From Haloterrigena sp. H1 (GTDB lineage Archaea > Halobacteriota > Halobacteria > Halobacteriales > Natrialbaceae): a stretch of 64,000 bases of DNA. The DNA is taken from positions 2,666,001 through 2,730,000 of the forward strand of contig NZ_SMZK01000001.1 of NCBI RefSeq assembly GCF_005938085.1, written 5' to 3'. The translations under genes were made by a program, and so were the position numbers. This document shows positions 1 through 8,809 of the stretch, in pieces. Below the pieces are notes generated by a model, which made no database searches, had not been told where the DNA came from, and saw only the letters and a list, made by a program, of their open reading frames with translations. The first letter of the stretch is position 1, and the number at the start of each line of letters is the position of its first letter.

Positions 1-1
1 G

Positions 2-487
2 AAAGGCCAGTACGAGGGCACCGAGGTCGACGTGCCGGCCGACCCCGAGCTGTACGACCTCGTCCTCGAGGGATTCCCCCACGCCATCATCGAGGATCCG
101 GCGCTGACCGACGAGACGCGGCCGCTGTTCGAGGACCCCGACGTTCGATCACGCGTCTCCTGGGACGCCCCGATCCACGGGCTCGACGACGTCGAGTCGC
201 TGCCATGGGAGCCCGACTGGGTAAACATCAAACCGTCGCGTTTTGGCTCACTCGAATCGCTGCTCGAGACGATTACCTACTGCAACGAGCGCGGAATTCG
301 ACTGTACGGCGGCGGGCAGTTCGAACTCGGCGTGGGTCGTGGACAGATTCAGACGCTTGCCTCGCTGTGCTATCCCGACAGCCCCAACGACGTTGCCCCG
401 CGGGCGTACAACGAGCCCGCAGTCGGTGACGGGCTGCCGGTGAGTCCGCTCGAGCCAGCCGGCGAGTCCGTCGGATTCCGCTGGTAG
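2..487 (+). CDS. C-terminal part of an enolase-superfamily-like protein (5' end outside window)
   Basis: The frame is open from the left edge, so only about 161 C-terminal residues are visible and no start can be given. The tail contains NIKPSRFGSLESL, then YGGGQFELGVGRGQIQ and PDSPNDVAPRAYN. These resemble the last barrel strands of enolase-superfamily proteins annotated in actinobacteria and haloarchaea as mandelate racemase- or enolase-like, where a Lys in NxKPSR and a Gly-rich GGG..ELGVGR segment line the active site. Substrate and reaction cannot be told from this fragment. It ends 71 bases before the next gene on the same strand. The family is recognised from memory of related sequences; the protein could also be an uncharacterised paralogue. 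Confidence 0.5.
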   Translation, partial: KGQYEGTEVDVPADPELYDLVLEGFPHAIIEDPALTDETRPLFEDPDVRSRVSWDAPIHGLDDVESLPWEPDWVNIKPSRFGSLESLLETITYCNERGIRLYGGGQFELGVGRGQIQTLASLCYPDSPNDVAPRAYNEPAVGDGLPVSPLEPAGESVGFRW

Positions 488-558
488 CGGCTGGCCCGTT
501 TAGCCACGTCATGACAACAGGATTATAATCACTCGAGCGGAACGTCTCGGCGACGTCG

Positions 559-1473
559 ATGGACGGACTCACAGGCCTCGTCGCGCTACTGGTGGCGTTT
601 CACGTCGTGGTGTTCGCGCTCGCTCCGCTTTTCGTCGACCACCGACGGCGGACGTTTCGCCGGCGCTTTCACGTGCCGATGCGGCCACTCGCGATTACGT
701 GGACGGCGGCGCTCCTCGCGTGTGTCCTCCTGGCCGCCGTGGGAGACCTGCCGCTCGAGGCCTCGATGGGACGGCGCGAGGTTCGGGCGGTCGGCCTCGT
801 CGGAACGTTGCTCGTCGGCGGGACGACCGTCGGCTGTGCCGCCATCGTCGGCGGCCTCCTCGTCGGCCGCCGCGTCCACCGGCTTCGGACTGGCAAGTGC
901 GAACCGCCGGGCGAAATCGTTGCGACCGGCCGCGCCGTCCCGACCGCTGACGGCGAGCCAGAGCCGAGTCCCGTGTTCGAGCGGCCGGCCGTCTGCTGGG
1001 CCTGGACGCTCGAGGCGAACGACCGGTTCGGCGGCGATAGCGGGTGGACGATGGCCCGATCGGGCTCGGGCGGCGTTCCGTTCCGCGTCGAACGAGACGC
1101 CGAATACAGCGACGTAATGGTCGATCCCGACAGTGCACACGTCGACATCGCGCGGTCGGATTCGACCATCCAGCCGCCAGATGACCCAGCACCTGGCCGC
1201 CTCGAGCGACTGGCGGATACCGACGTCGGCGGCACTGACCACCGATACAGCGAGGGTGTGGTCGCGCCCGGCGACACCGTCACGGTCGTCGGCGACGTCG
1301 ACGCCGAGGGGCGAGTGATCGACGACGGATCGCTGGCAACACACGTCACCGCGGGCGAGCAAGCAGCGGTTATCCGCCGTCTCGGACGCCGTGCGCTCGG
1401 CTACCTCGTCATCGGTTCGGTGTGTCTACTGGTTTCGATCCAGAAATACCTCACCTGGCTGCAGCTTCGCTGA
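559..1473 (+). CDS. Membrane protein with GIDE-like domain
   Basis: 304 residues, ATG start. There are about three hydrophobic segments in the first 110 residues (one at the extreme N terminus, then near 48-65 and 76-100) and one at the C terminus (about 280-297). The soluble part between them carries RYSEGVVAPGDTVTVVGDV, which resembles the GIDE domain of membrane proteins related to the mitochondrial E3 ligase MULAN but without a RING finger. Such proteins are common in haloarchaea and their role is unknown. The layout predicts a membrane-anchored protein with one folded soluble domain. Nothing in the neighbours suggests a pathway. Confidence 0.7.
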   Translation: MDGLTGLVALLVAFHVVVFALAPLFVDHRRRTFRRRFHVPMRPLAITWTAALLACVLLAAVGDLPLEASMGRREVRAVGLVGTLLVGGTTVGCAAIVGGLLVGRRVHRLRTGKCEPPGEIVATGRAVPTADGEPEPSPVFERPAVCWAWTLEANDRFGGDSGWTMARSGSGGVPFRVERDAEYSDVMVDPDSAHVDIARSDSTIQPPDDPAPGRLERLADTDVGGTDHRYSEGVVAPGDTVTVVGDVDAEGRVIDDGSLATHVTAGEQAAVIRRLGRRALGYLVIGSVCLLVSIQKYLTWLQLR

Positions 1474-1780
1474 GAGGCGAACGTCTGTTCGGCCACCAAC
1501 ACTTTACGGGACGGTGACAAGGTTGAGAAGTCCGGGGTGGACTGGATGGATGTGAGTGCTGCGGTCCAGCCTGGATGTGAGTTTTTCCCGGACGTTCCAC
1601 GGGTTTCGAGTCCGCTGTAAAATAGCTGGGGGTTCGTCACCCGCCGGCCGGCACGCTCGCTGTAGGCTCGAGTCGGCCGGATTCGAGATCAAAGTGGCGG
1701 AGATAGTCCTGTTAGCACACCGAACAGGCTCCAGCGGCCATTCCAAACGGTTTATGGCCGTCGGTTGATTACGCCGGGAC
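1474..1780. other. Intergenic region upstream of eIF-5A
   Basis: A 307-base gap. The only clear signal is the TATA-like box just before the eIF-5A start. Short open frames here on either strand lack haloarchaeal codon or amino-acid character and are not supported as genes. Confidence 0.5.
1751..1757 (+). promoter_or_regulatory. TATA-like box of the eIF-5A/agmatinase operon
   Basis: TTTATGG centred 27 bases before the ATG of eIF-5A. The spacing places transcription start at or next to the start codon, i.e. a leaderless mRNA, as is usual in haloarchaea. Confidence 0.6.
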
Positions 1781-2155
1781 ATGGCGAAACAGCAGACCGA
1801 AGTTCGCGATCTCCAGGAAGGCAGCTACGTCATGATCGACGATACGCCGTGTAAAATCAACGCCTACTCGACGGCCAAGCCAGGTAAACACGGCAGCGCC
1901 AAGGCTCGCGTCGAGGCCGAGGGCGTCTTCGACGGCAAGAAACGCTCGCTCTCTCAGCCCGTCGACGCGAAGATCTGGGTCCCGATCATCGAGCGCAAAA
2001 ACGGGCAGGTCGTCTCGGTAGACGGCAACGACATGCAGGTCATGGACCTCGAGACCTACGAGACGATCACGATGCGCGTCCCAGAGGACATAGACGTCTC
2101 CCCCGACGAGAACATCGAGTACCTCGAGATGGAAGACCAGCGAAAGATCGTCTAA
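1781..2155 (+). CDS. eif5a: Translation factor aIF-5A (hypusine-containing)
   Basis: 124 residues, the usual length of archaeal IF-5A. It binds the ribosome and relieves stalling during peptide-bond formation. The hypusine loop [13 protein letters not shown] is intact, with the modified lysine predicted at K36 (PGKHG). A C-terminal OB-fold domain follows. The start is fixed by a TATA-like box 27 bases upstream. The TAA stop overlaps the ATG of the agmatinase-family gene by one base (TAATG), so the two are translationally coupled. This fits published work in Haloferax volcanii, where hypusination is proposed to use agmatine and the adjacent agmatinase homologue. Confidence 0.97.
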   Translation: MAKQQTEVRDLQEGSYVMIDDTPCKINAYSTAKPGKHGSAKARVEAEGVFDGKKRSLSQPVDAKIWVPIIERKNGQVVSVDGNDMQVMDLETYETITMRVPEDIDVSPDENIEYLEMEDQRKIV

Positions 2156-3003
2156 TGTTTCCTGGGGCGGCTGACGAACGCGAGGGGACCGACGCGGCGG
2201 CTGATGCCGACCGTGGAGACGCGAACTTCGTGGTCGTCGGTGCGCCGCTGGACGCCACGACGACCTTTCAACCGGGGACCCGATTCGGGCCCCAGCGGAT
2301 CCGCACTTTTGCCGAACCGTTCGACGATTACGATCACCGAACAGGCCAGCATTTCTCCGACCTGGGCGTCGTCGACCGCGGCGATGTCCGTGCGTGGGAC
2401 GACGTTCCGGACTACCTCGAGTACCTGACGAGTACGCTGCGCGAGGCCGTCTGGAACGACGCCGTCCCACTGCTCCTGGGGGGCGAACACACTGTCTCGC
2501 TCGCGGGCGCACGCGCGGTCGAACCTGACGTATTCGTCTGCCTCGACGCCCACCTCGACCTCTACAGGGCCTACGACGGTAACCCGCTCTCCCACGCTGC
2601 CGTTACCCGACGGATTCTCGAGGACGTCGACGCGGTCGAAGAGGCGATTATCCTCGGCGCGCGCACCGGCAGCGAAGCCGAGTGGGAACGGGCAGCGGCA
2701 GACGACGTGACCGTGGTGCCACCCGAGGACGTCGCAGGCTGGGACCCTGGCGACCGACTCGCCGATCGCGACGTCTACCTGAGCGTCGACATCGACGCCG
2801 CCGATCCCGGCTTCGCGCCAGGCACCGGGACAACCGAACCGTTCGGTCTCGAGCCACGGGAACTCCGCGACATCGTCCACACGGTGGCACCCCACGCCGA
2901 CGGCTTCGACGTTGTCGAAGTCAACGACCGCGACGACGGGCAGGCGGCCGCCTTAGCGGCCAAACTCGTCCGGGAGTTCGTCTTTTCGAACGCCAACGGG
3001 TAA
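2155..3003 (+). CDS. speB: Agmatinase-family ureohydrolase
   Basis: 282 residues, arginase/agmatinase fold. Metal-binding signatures are GGEH (109-112), DAHLDL (131-136) and SVDIDAADP (D212, D214), followed by APGTGTTEPFG, so all Mn ligands appear present. The family hydrolyses agmatine or related guanidino compounds with release of urea. The one-base overlap with the eIF-5A gene argues for a role in IF-5A modification: in H. volcanii this homologue is thought to remove the guanidino group of an agmatine-derived intermediate to give deoxyhypusine. Free agmatine breakdown to putrescine is the alternative. Confidence 0.9.
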   Translation: MFPGAADEREGTDAAADADRGDANFVVVGAPLDATTTFQPGTRFGPQRIRTFAEPFDDYDHRTGQHFSDLGVVDRGDVRAWDDVPDYLEYLTSTLREAVWNDAVPLLLGGEHTVSLAGARAVEPDVFVCLDAHLDLYRAYDGNPLSHAAVTRRILEDVDAVEEAIILGARTGSEAEWERAAADDVTVVPPEDVAGWDPGDRLADRDVYLSVDIDAADPGFAPGTGTTEPFGLEPRELRDIVHTVAPHADGFDVVEVNDRDDGQAAALAAKLVREFVFSNANG

Positions 3004-3048
3004 ACGGGCCCGTCAGCCACTTGTCGATGTAGTGCGGTGGCGTGTGCT

Positions 3049-3081
3049 GAGCCACAGTGAGCGGGCAGCGAACTGTGGCTC
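3049..3081 (+). repeat. 10-bp perfect hairpin downstream of speB
   Basis: GAGCCACAGT (3049-3058) and ACTGTGGCTC (3072-3081) form a perfect stem with a 13-base loop, 46 bases after the speB stop. It could act as a terminator or stabilise the mRNA end. The following DNA (3100-3140) is rich in gcgagtgagtg-type sequence that recurs near 53349. Confidence 0.5.
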
Positions 3082-3256
3082 GAACGCACGCGAGGGATGA
3101 GCGAGCGAACGCGAGTGAGTGAATCGGTTGGGGAGGGTGTGGGTTCCCAATCATTACGATAGCAGCATGGCTCTATCGGCAGCGACACTCTCCGAACGGA
3201 GTCACTCGACTCGAGCGAGCGGACACGCTTTTTTCGCTGCACGCGAACCGACCGAT

Positions 3257-3748
3257 ATGCTCGAGACGACGCTGTGTTTCCCGCTTCGGGACGGCGATTC
3301 CAACGCGGGGCGAGAAGTGCTCCTCATCGAGAAACGCCGCGGGCTCGGCGAGGGCTGGTACAACGGTCCTGGCGGGAAATGCGAAGCCGGCGAAACGCCG
3401 CGAGAGTGTGCCGTCCGTGAAACGCGCGAGGAAGTCGGCCTCGAGGTCACAGACCTCGAGAAAGCCGGTGAACTCACCTTCCTGCTCGACGACGACACAC
3501 ACTCGGTCTGTCACGTCTTCCGGACGCGTTCGTTTACCGGCGAGTCGACCGCGTCCGACGAAGCCCATCCGGAATGGGTCCCCATCGAGGACGTGCCCTA
3601 CGACCGGATGTGGGACGACGATCACCTGTGGCTCCCCGGCGTACTCGAGGGGCGGACAGTCGTCGGCGAGTTCCGATTCGAAGGTGGCGAGCCCCTAGAC
3701 GAGGCCGAGTTCGTCGAGCACGACCTCGAGTGGGACGGTTCGGTGTGA
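3257..3748 (+). CDS. NUDIX hydrolase, MutT/MTH1-like (probable 8-oxo-dGTP diphosphatase)
   Basis: 163 residues from the ATG at 3257. A longer in-frame start at 3119 exists but is rejected because a TATA-like run (cttttttcg, 3228-3236) lies 26 bases before 3257 and the extension is not acidic. The Nudix box is complete: G40-x5-E46-x7-R54E55-xx-E58E59-x-G61. The context GWYNGPGGK resembles eukaryotic MTH1 (GWNGFGGK), which cleaves oxidised purine nucleoside triphosphates to monophosphates and keeps them out of DNA. Substrate assignment is inference; the hydrolase class is certain. Confidence 0.85.
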   Translation: MLETTLCFPLRDGDSNAGREVLLIEKRRGLGEGWYNGPGGKCEAGETPRECAVRETREEVGLEVTDLEKAGELTFLLDDDTHSVCHVFRTRSFTGESTASDEAHPEWVPIEDVPYDRMWDDDHLWLPGVLEGRTVVGEFRFEGGEPLDEAEFVEHDLEWDGSV

Positions 3749-3773
3749 GTGCTCGAGCGGCGGGGCCGTCGAG

Positions 3774-4748
3774 TTAGGGTTTCAACACGACCTTGCCCGA
3801 ACTCTTCCGGTCCTCGATGTACTGGTGGGCGTCGGCGGCGTCTTCGAGTGCGAACGATTCGCCCACCACGACCTCGAGATCGCCACTCGCGAGTCCCTCC
3901 GTGAGGTCGGGTACCGCCTGCATTACGCTGCTCGGGTCGTGGGTGGCGGCCTGACCGAGGTGGAAGCCTTTGACGGTCTTGTTCTCGAAGAGCAACCGCC
4001 GGTTGCTGACCTCGGCGGGGACGCCGCTGGCGACGCCGTAGGTAACCATCCGGCCGAAGTGGGCCATCGCGTCGAGGCTGCGCTCGAAGACGTCGTCACC
4101 GACGCTCTCTAAGACGAGGTCGACGCCCTCACCGTCGGTTTCCTCCTCGATGACCTCGCGGAAGTCCGTCTCGGTGTAGTCGATCGGATGGTCACAGCCT
4201 AATTCGGCCGCAAGCTCGAGTTTCTCCTGGGAGCTTGCAGTGCCGAAAACCTCCGCGCCGGCGTTCGACGCCAGCTGAACCGCAGCCGTGCCGACCCCGC
4301 CCGCGGCGGCCTGGATCAGCACTGACTCGCCTTCCTCGAGGCCACCCCACGCGAACAGACAGCTATGCGCGGTGAGAAACTGAATCGGGAAGCCGGCGGC
4401 TTCCTCGAAGCTCATCGCTTCCGGCACGGGAAAGAGCATCTCGGCGTTCGCAACCGCGTATTCGGCGTAGCCGCCAGTTTCGACCATCGCGACGACGCGG
4501 TCGCCCTCCGAGACGTCCTCGACGCCGTCACCGACCGCATCGATCCGCCCTGCGGCTTCCATCCCAGGAGCGTACGGCGGCTCGGGACCGCCCGGATAGA
4601 GGCCACGACGCTGCATGATATCCGCGAAGTTGATCCCCGCCGCCTCGACGGCGATGCGGACCTCGCCCGGGCCCGGCTCTGGACGGTCCGTGTCGATGAC
4701 TGCGAGTCGATCGCTGTCGCCGTATTCTGTTACCTCGATCGCTTTCAT
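3774..4748 (-). CDS. NADPH:quinone oxidoreductase-like protein (zinc-independent MDR family)
   Basis: 324 residues, full length for the quinone reductase branch of the medium-chain dehydrogenase/reductase superfamily. The N-terminal catalytic domain has the family segment AAGINFADIMQRRGLYP and lacks the catalytic-zinc Cys/His set of alcohol dehydrogenases. The nucleotide-binding domain has AAAGGVGTAAVQLA around residues 146-160. It probably reduces quinones or other enone-type carbonyls with NAD(P)H. It converges with the NUDIX gene (25-base gap) and shows no operon partner. Confidence 0.85.
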   Translation of the reverse strand: MKAIEVTEYGDSDRLAVIDTDRPEPGPGEVRIAVEAAGINFADIMQRRGLYPGGPEPPYAPGMEAAGRIDAVGDGVEDVSEGDRVVAMVETGGYAEYAVANAEMLFPVPEAMSFEEAAGFPIQFLTAHSCLFAWGGLEEGESVLIQAAAGGVGTAAVQLASNAGAEVFGTASSQEKLELAAELGCDHPIDYTETDFREVIEEETDGEGVDLVLESVGDDVFERSLDAMAHFGRMVTYGVASGVPAEVSNRRLLFENKTVKGFHLGQAATHDPSSVMQAVPDLTEGLASGDLEVVVGESFALEDAADAHQYIEDRKSSGKVVLKP

Positions 4749-4914
4749 ACTACTCCTGCGGGCGACAGGCGGATAAACCTCTGAGAACCGGAGGAAACGA
4801 ACGGTCAGTTGTGGGGCGGGATATCGTTACAATGGACGGATTTGTTACTCGATCCAACACTCGAGTTCGCCGCGTTGCAGCCGGCCGCGGTTCCGTCGGT
4901 CATGGACCGAGACG

Positions 4915-5838
4915 CTACAGCTGGTCGATGATCTCGTCGGCAAACGTCGACAGCGCCGCCTCTCGGTCGTCATTCTGGATCCCGATAATAGCGTGATCGA
5001 GGCTCAGTTCCTCGAGTCGGCCGAAGTACTCCCGGAACCACTCGACGCCAGCCCGGAAGCCCAGATGCAGCGGTTCGGGCTCGGCCGTTCGGTCGTCGGC
5101 CAACTCGACGCGAACTGCGATCGCGAACGGTTTCTCGCCGGCGCGGTCGCGCCAGTCATGGAGGTAGCTCTCGAGCGTGCGCTCGGGTAGGTGATAGAAT
5201 AGCCAGCCGTCGCCGTGCTCGCCGATCCACTCCTTGGACTGGCGGGCGTGGCCGGTCGGGAGCAGCGGAATCGTCTCCGTCGTCGGTTCCGGCACGACGT
5301 CGAGGTCGCCCTCGAGCGATCCCCACTGGCCCTCGAGGTCCGGAAAGTCCTCGCGCCAGACCGTCCGGATGGCATCGACGCTCTCGCGGAACAGCCGGCT
5401 GCGGTCGTCGGGGTCGACGTCGAAGGCAGGGTACTCGGGGTCGCGGTCGCCGGAGGCGATCCCGAGGACGAGCCGCCCGTCCGAGAGCTGATCGACCGTC
5501 GCCGCGGATTTGGCAACGTGGAGCGGATGGCGAAGCGTGAGGACGACACTCGAGGTGCCGAGCGCGATGTCGTCGGTCCGGGCCGCGACGTGTGAGAGCC
5601 ACGGCCAGGTGTCGAACGTCTGGCCGGCGTCGCCGAACTTCGGCCAATAGGTTGGGACATCACGCGCCCAGAGGCCGTCGAAACCGACCGCCTCGGCATG
5701 TTCGGCAAGGTGCAGTTCGGCGTTGATATCCGGTTGCGAGCGGTTCGTGCCCGTCAGCGGGAAGCCGGCACCGAAGGTCAGGCCGTCGTGGTCGAACAGG
5801 CGTCGGTAGCCCGCGTTTGCGTGTCCGCCGGAGTGCAT
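4915..5838 (-). CDS. Luciferase-like (LLM class) flavin/F420-dependent oxidoreductase
   Basis: 307 residues with the TIM-barrel pattern of bacterial-luciferase-like proteins: GFDGLWARDVP near residue 52, then ALGTSSVVLTLRHPLHVAKS and DQLSDGRLVLGIASGD. The cofactor is FMN or F420; haloarchaea make F420 and it is a reasonable guess, but the sequence alone does not decide. Substrate is unknown. The start is the first in-frame ATG. A 166-base gap separates it from the quinone reductase gene on the same strand. Confidence 0.8.
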   Translation of the reverse strand: MHSGGHANAGYRRLFDHDGLTFGAGFPLTGTNRSQPDINAELHLAEHAEAVGFDGLWARDVPTYWPKFGDAGQTFDTWPWLSHVAARTDDIALGTSSVVLTLRHPLHVAKSAATVDQLSDGRLVLGIASGDRDPEYPAFDVDPDDRSRLFRESVDAIRTVWREDFPDLEGQWGSLEGDLDVVPEPTTETIPLLPTGHARQSKEWIGEHGDGWLFYHLPERTLESYLHDWRDRAGEKPFAIAVRVELADDRTAEPEPLHLGFRAGVEWFREYFGRLEELSLDHAIIGIQNDDREAALSTFADEIIDQL

Positions 5839-6040
5839 TCGATCATGCTATCGGGCGAAGCGGTATGACGATGGCGTTGTTCGACGGCTGTGGGTGGCGA
5901 CGCTTTGCAGTCGGGTCCTCACAGCGGATCGAGACGGCGTGTGCGTTCGCCTCGAGTCAGTGACCGCGTTGCCACTCGGGCGACGCGAAAAAGTGGAGAA
6001 TTCGAGATGGAAGTGGCAGCCTGGTCGTCAGTCGACCCGA

Positions 6041-8014
6041 TCAGTCGTCGGCAGGTGCAGCGCCGGAGCCTTCCTGGGCCTGCTCTTTGGTCCAGGAGAG
6101 CTTGCCGCCGGCTGCGAGGATTGCGCGCTCGCGTTCGGAGGCGCCGAGCGTCGCCGTGTACTCGTCCTCGCCGTTGACGCGGACGGTGAACTCTTCCTGA
6201 CCGGAGGTGACGGCGTCGTAGACGTCGTCGACGATCTCGATCTCGTCGCCCTGCTCGATGTTCTCGTAGGTGTCCTCGTCGATCGTCAGCGGGACGATAC
6301 CGAAGTTGAAGAGGTTCGCACGGTGGATGCGCGCGAAGCTCTGTGCGAGGACGCCCTCGATACCGAGGTACATCGGGCACATGGCAGCGTGCTCACGCGA
6401 GGAGCCCTGGCCATAGTTCTCGCCAGCGACGAGGAAGCCCCCGTCAGCGTCAGCGGCGCGCTGGGCGAAGGTCTCGTCGACGCGGCTAAGGGTGAACTCC
6501 GAGAGCTTGTCGATGTTCGACCGGTACATCAGGATGTCCTGCGTCGCAGGGATGATGTGGTCGGTCGTGATGTTGTCCTCCATCTTGAGGAGGGCATCGC
6601 CCTCGATGTTCGATCCCAACTGATCTTTCAGCGGGACGTCACCGATGTTCGGGCCCTTGACGAGCTCGTCGTCGGGGGCCTCGTCGGGCGTGATGAGGTC
6701 GGTCTTCGAGCCGTCGTACTCGTCGGGCAGCTCGATGCCGGGTGCCTCGAGGTCGCCGAGTTCGTCGGCGAGGTCGCGCGGGTCGATGATTTCGCCCTTG
6801 ATCGCCGCGGCGGCGGCGACCTCCGGCGAACAGAGGAAGACGTTGTCGTCCTCGATGCCCGAGCGGCCCTCGAAGTTGCGGTTGAACGTCCGCAGCGAGA
6901 CCGAATCGGAGGCGGGGACGTGACCGATGCCGATACAGGCACCACACGTCGCTTCCGAGAAGTTGACGCCAGCGGCCATCATCTCCGCGACCCACCCCTC
7001 ACGGGCGAGCATCTCGGAGGCCTGCTTGGAGCCGGGCGCGACGATCATCTCGGTCGTCGGGTTGACCTCGCGGTCCTCGAGCATCTTCGCGGCCGGGAGG
7101 ATATCCTCGTAGCCACCGTTGGTACAGGAACCGACGATGACCTGCTCGACGGACTGGCCAGCGACTTCGCTGACGGGCACGACCTTGTCCGGCATCGAGG
7201 GCTGAGCGATCAGCGGCTCGAGGTCGGAGAGATCGACGACGATCTCGTCGTCGTACTCGGCGTCGTCGTCAGGCTGGAGTTCGACATACTCGTCGCCGCG
7301 GTTGACGCGCTCGAGGTAATCCTGGGTCTGCTCGTCGGTCGGGAAGATCGACGTGGTCGCACCGAGCTCGGTGCCCATGTTGGTGATAGTCATCCGCTCG
7401 GGGGCGGTCAGACTCTCGACACCGGGGCCGGTGTACTCGAGGATCTTGCCGACGCCGCCTTTGACGGTCAGCCGTCGCAGGAGCTCGAGGATGACGTCTT
7501 TCGCGGTGGCCCACTCGGGGAGTTCGCCCTCGAGGCGGACGTTGACGACTTCGGGCATCTCGATGTAGTAGGGGGCACCGCCCATGGCGACGGTGACGTC
7601 GATTCCGCCAGCGCCGATGGCGAGTTCGCCGAGGCCGCCGGGGGTTGGCGTGTGGCTGTCCGAACCCAGCAGGGTCTTGCCGGGGGCCGCGAAGTTCTCG
7701 CGGTGGACGTTGTGACAGATGCCGTTGCCGGGGCGAGAGAAATAGGCGCCGTAGGTACCGGCTGCAGAGCGGAGGAAACGGTGGTCGTCGGTGTTTTTGA
7801 AGTCGAACTGGTAGGTCTGGTGGTCGCAGTACTGTGCGGCGATTTCGGTCTGGACCTCGTCCAGCCCCATCGCTTCGAACTGGAGCCAGACCATGGTTCC
7901 GGTCGTGTCCTGTGTGAGAACCTGGTCGATCTCGATCCCGATCTCCTCGCCGGTCTCGAGTTCGCCCTCGACGAGATGGTCGTCGAGAATCTTCTCGGTG
8001 AGTGTCTGTCCCAT
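6041..8014 (-). CDS. acn: Aconitate hydratase
   Basis: 657 residues. Converts citrate to isocitrate via cis-aconitate in the TCA cycle. The three cysteines of the [4Fe-4S] cluster are visible: C297 in SCTNGG and C357/C360 in CGACIG. The swivel domain follows with GENYGQGSSREHAA. The length is that of the shorter mitochondrial-type or archaeal aconitases rather than the 890-residue AcnA. It lies alone; a long open frame antisense to it is a shadow of its GC-rich third positions. Confidence 0.95.
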   Translation of the reverse strand: MGQTLTEKILDDHLVEGELETGEEIGIEIDQVLTQDTTGTMVWLQFEAMGLDEVQTEIAAQYCDHQTYQFDFKNTDDHRFLRSAAGTYGAYFSRPGNGICHNVHRENFAAPGKTLLGSDSHTPTPGGLGELAIGAGGIDVTVAMGGAPYYIEMPEVVNVRLEGELPEWATAKDVILELLRRLTVKGGVGKILEYTGPGVESLTAPERMTITNMGTELGATTSIFPTDEQTQDYLERVNRGDEYVELQPDDDAEYDDEIVVDLSDLEPLIAQPSMPDKVVPVSEVAGQSVEQVIVGSCTNGGYEDILPAAKMLEDREVNPTTEMIVAPGSKQASEMLAREGWVAEMMAAGVNFSEATCGACIGIGHVPASDSVSLRTFNRNFEGRSGIEDDNVFLCSPEVAAAAAIKGEIIDPRDLADELGDLEAPGIELPDEYDGSKTDLITPDEAPDDELVKGPNIGDVPLKDQLGSNIEGDALLKMEDNITTDHIIPATQDILMYRSNIDKLSEFTLSRVDETFAQRAADADGGFLVAGENYGQGSSREHAAMCPMYLGIEGVLAQSFARIHRANLFNFGIVPLTIDEDTYENIEQGDEIEIVDDVYDAVTSGQEEFTVRVNGEDEYTATLGASERERAILAAGGKLSWTKEQAQEGSGAAPADD

Positions 8015-8237
8015 AGCACACCGAAATGGGCCGTCTACCCTGATAAAACCAGCGTGTTTCTACGAAACGTAACCATCATGAGAGTATCTCAAAGAGTAGC
8101 ATGAAACTAACTCGTGTGGTGAGAGATCACCCAACACGAGTTCGTTCAACCTCGCGAGTGGCGTGTCGATTGGTACCGACACCTCGAGAGGCCGTGAACG
8201 GACATGCTTTTCTCGTCGCCGCGGCGTTAGCACACGT

Positions 8238-8720
8238 ATGTTCCGTTCCGGTGTGTTCGTCGCCGACCACGTCTCGCCGACGACCGACGCGCAGATCCAA
8301 CCCAACGGCGTGGACCTCACTGCTGACGTCGTCTTCGAGCAACTGGAACCGGGCCGCATCGGCACGGACAGTAAAGAAATCGGCGAGCGGATCGCCCGCC
8401 CACTCGAGGAACTCGAGCAGAAAGATCCCGACACCTACTACCTACCGAAGGGAGCCTACGTGGTCCGCTACGGCGAGCGGATCGCGATCCCCGAGGGTCA
8501 CATCGGCTTCGTCTACCCCCGGTCGTCGCTCATGCGCAACTCCTGTATGCTCAACACGGCGGTGTGGGACGCCGGCTACGAAGGTCGTGGCGAGGGCCTG
8601 TTGCAGGTCCACCACGACATCGAACTCGAGCGCGGTGCCCGAATCGCCCAGCTGGTCTTCGCCGAAGCCGACCACGAGGACGTCTACGACGGCAGTTATC
8701 AGGGCGAGAACCTCGAGTGA
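8238..8720 (+). CDS. dut: dUTP diphosphatase / dCTP deaminase-family nucleotidohydrolase
   Basis: 160 residues from the ATG at 8238. The in-frame start at 8163 is rejected because a TATA-like ctttt (8207-8213) lies about 28 bases before 8238, and family members start with MFRSG-type sequence. The trimeric DCD/dUTPase signatures are seen: YPRSSLMRNSCMLNTAVWDAGYEGRGEG. In this branch the enzyme hydrolyses dUTP to dUMP and so limits uracil in DNA and feeds dTMP synthesis. Full length. Confidence 0.88.
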   Translation: MFRSGVFVADHVSPTTDAQIQPNGVDLTADVVFEQLEPGRIGTDSKEIGERIARPLEELEQKDPDTYYLPKGAYVVRYGERIAIPEGHIGFVYPRSSLMRNSCMLNTAVWDAGYEGRGEGLLQVHHDIELERGARIAQLVFAEADHEDVYDGSYQGENLE

Positions 8721-8809
8721 CCGACGACTGGCGCTGACGACATCGTCATCTCGCCTACCGGTTCGCATACCGTTTTGGCGGTCCCCGACCTACCCTCAAG
8801 CGAGCCCCG

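Noticed and set aside
1504-1782. Minus-strand frame upstream of eIF-5A
   Set aside because: Non-acidic composition, no promoter, lies in the eIF-5A promoter region.
3100-3140. gcgagtgagtg-type sequence shared with 53349-53395
   Set aside because: A short GC-rich spacer sequence common in haloarchaea; no boundaries could be defined, so it is not called as a repeat family.
5894-8104. 736-codon open frame on the plus strand
   Set aside because: Antisense to the well-supported aconitase gene; long antisense frames arise from its GC-rich third positions and the product matches no family.
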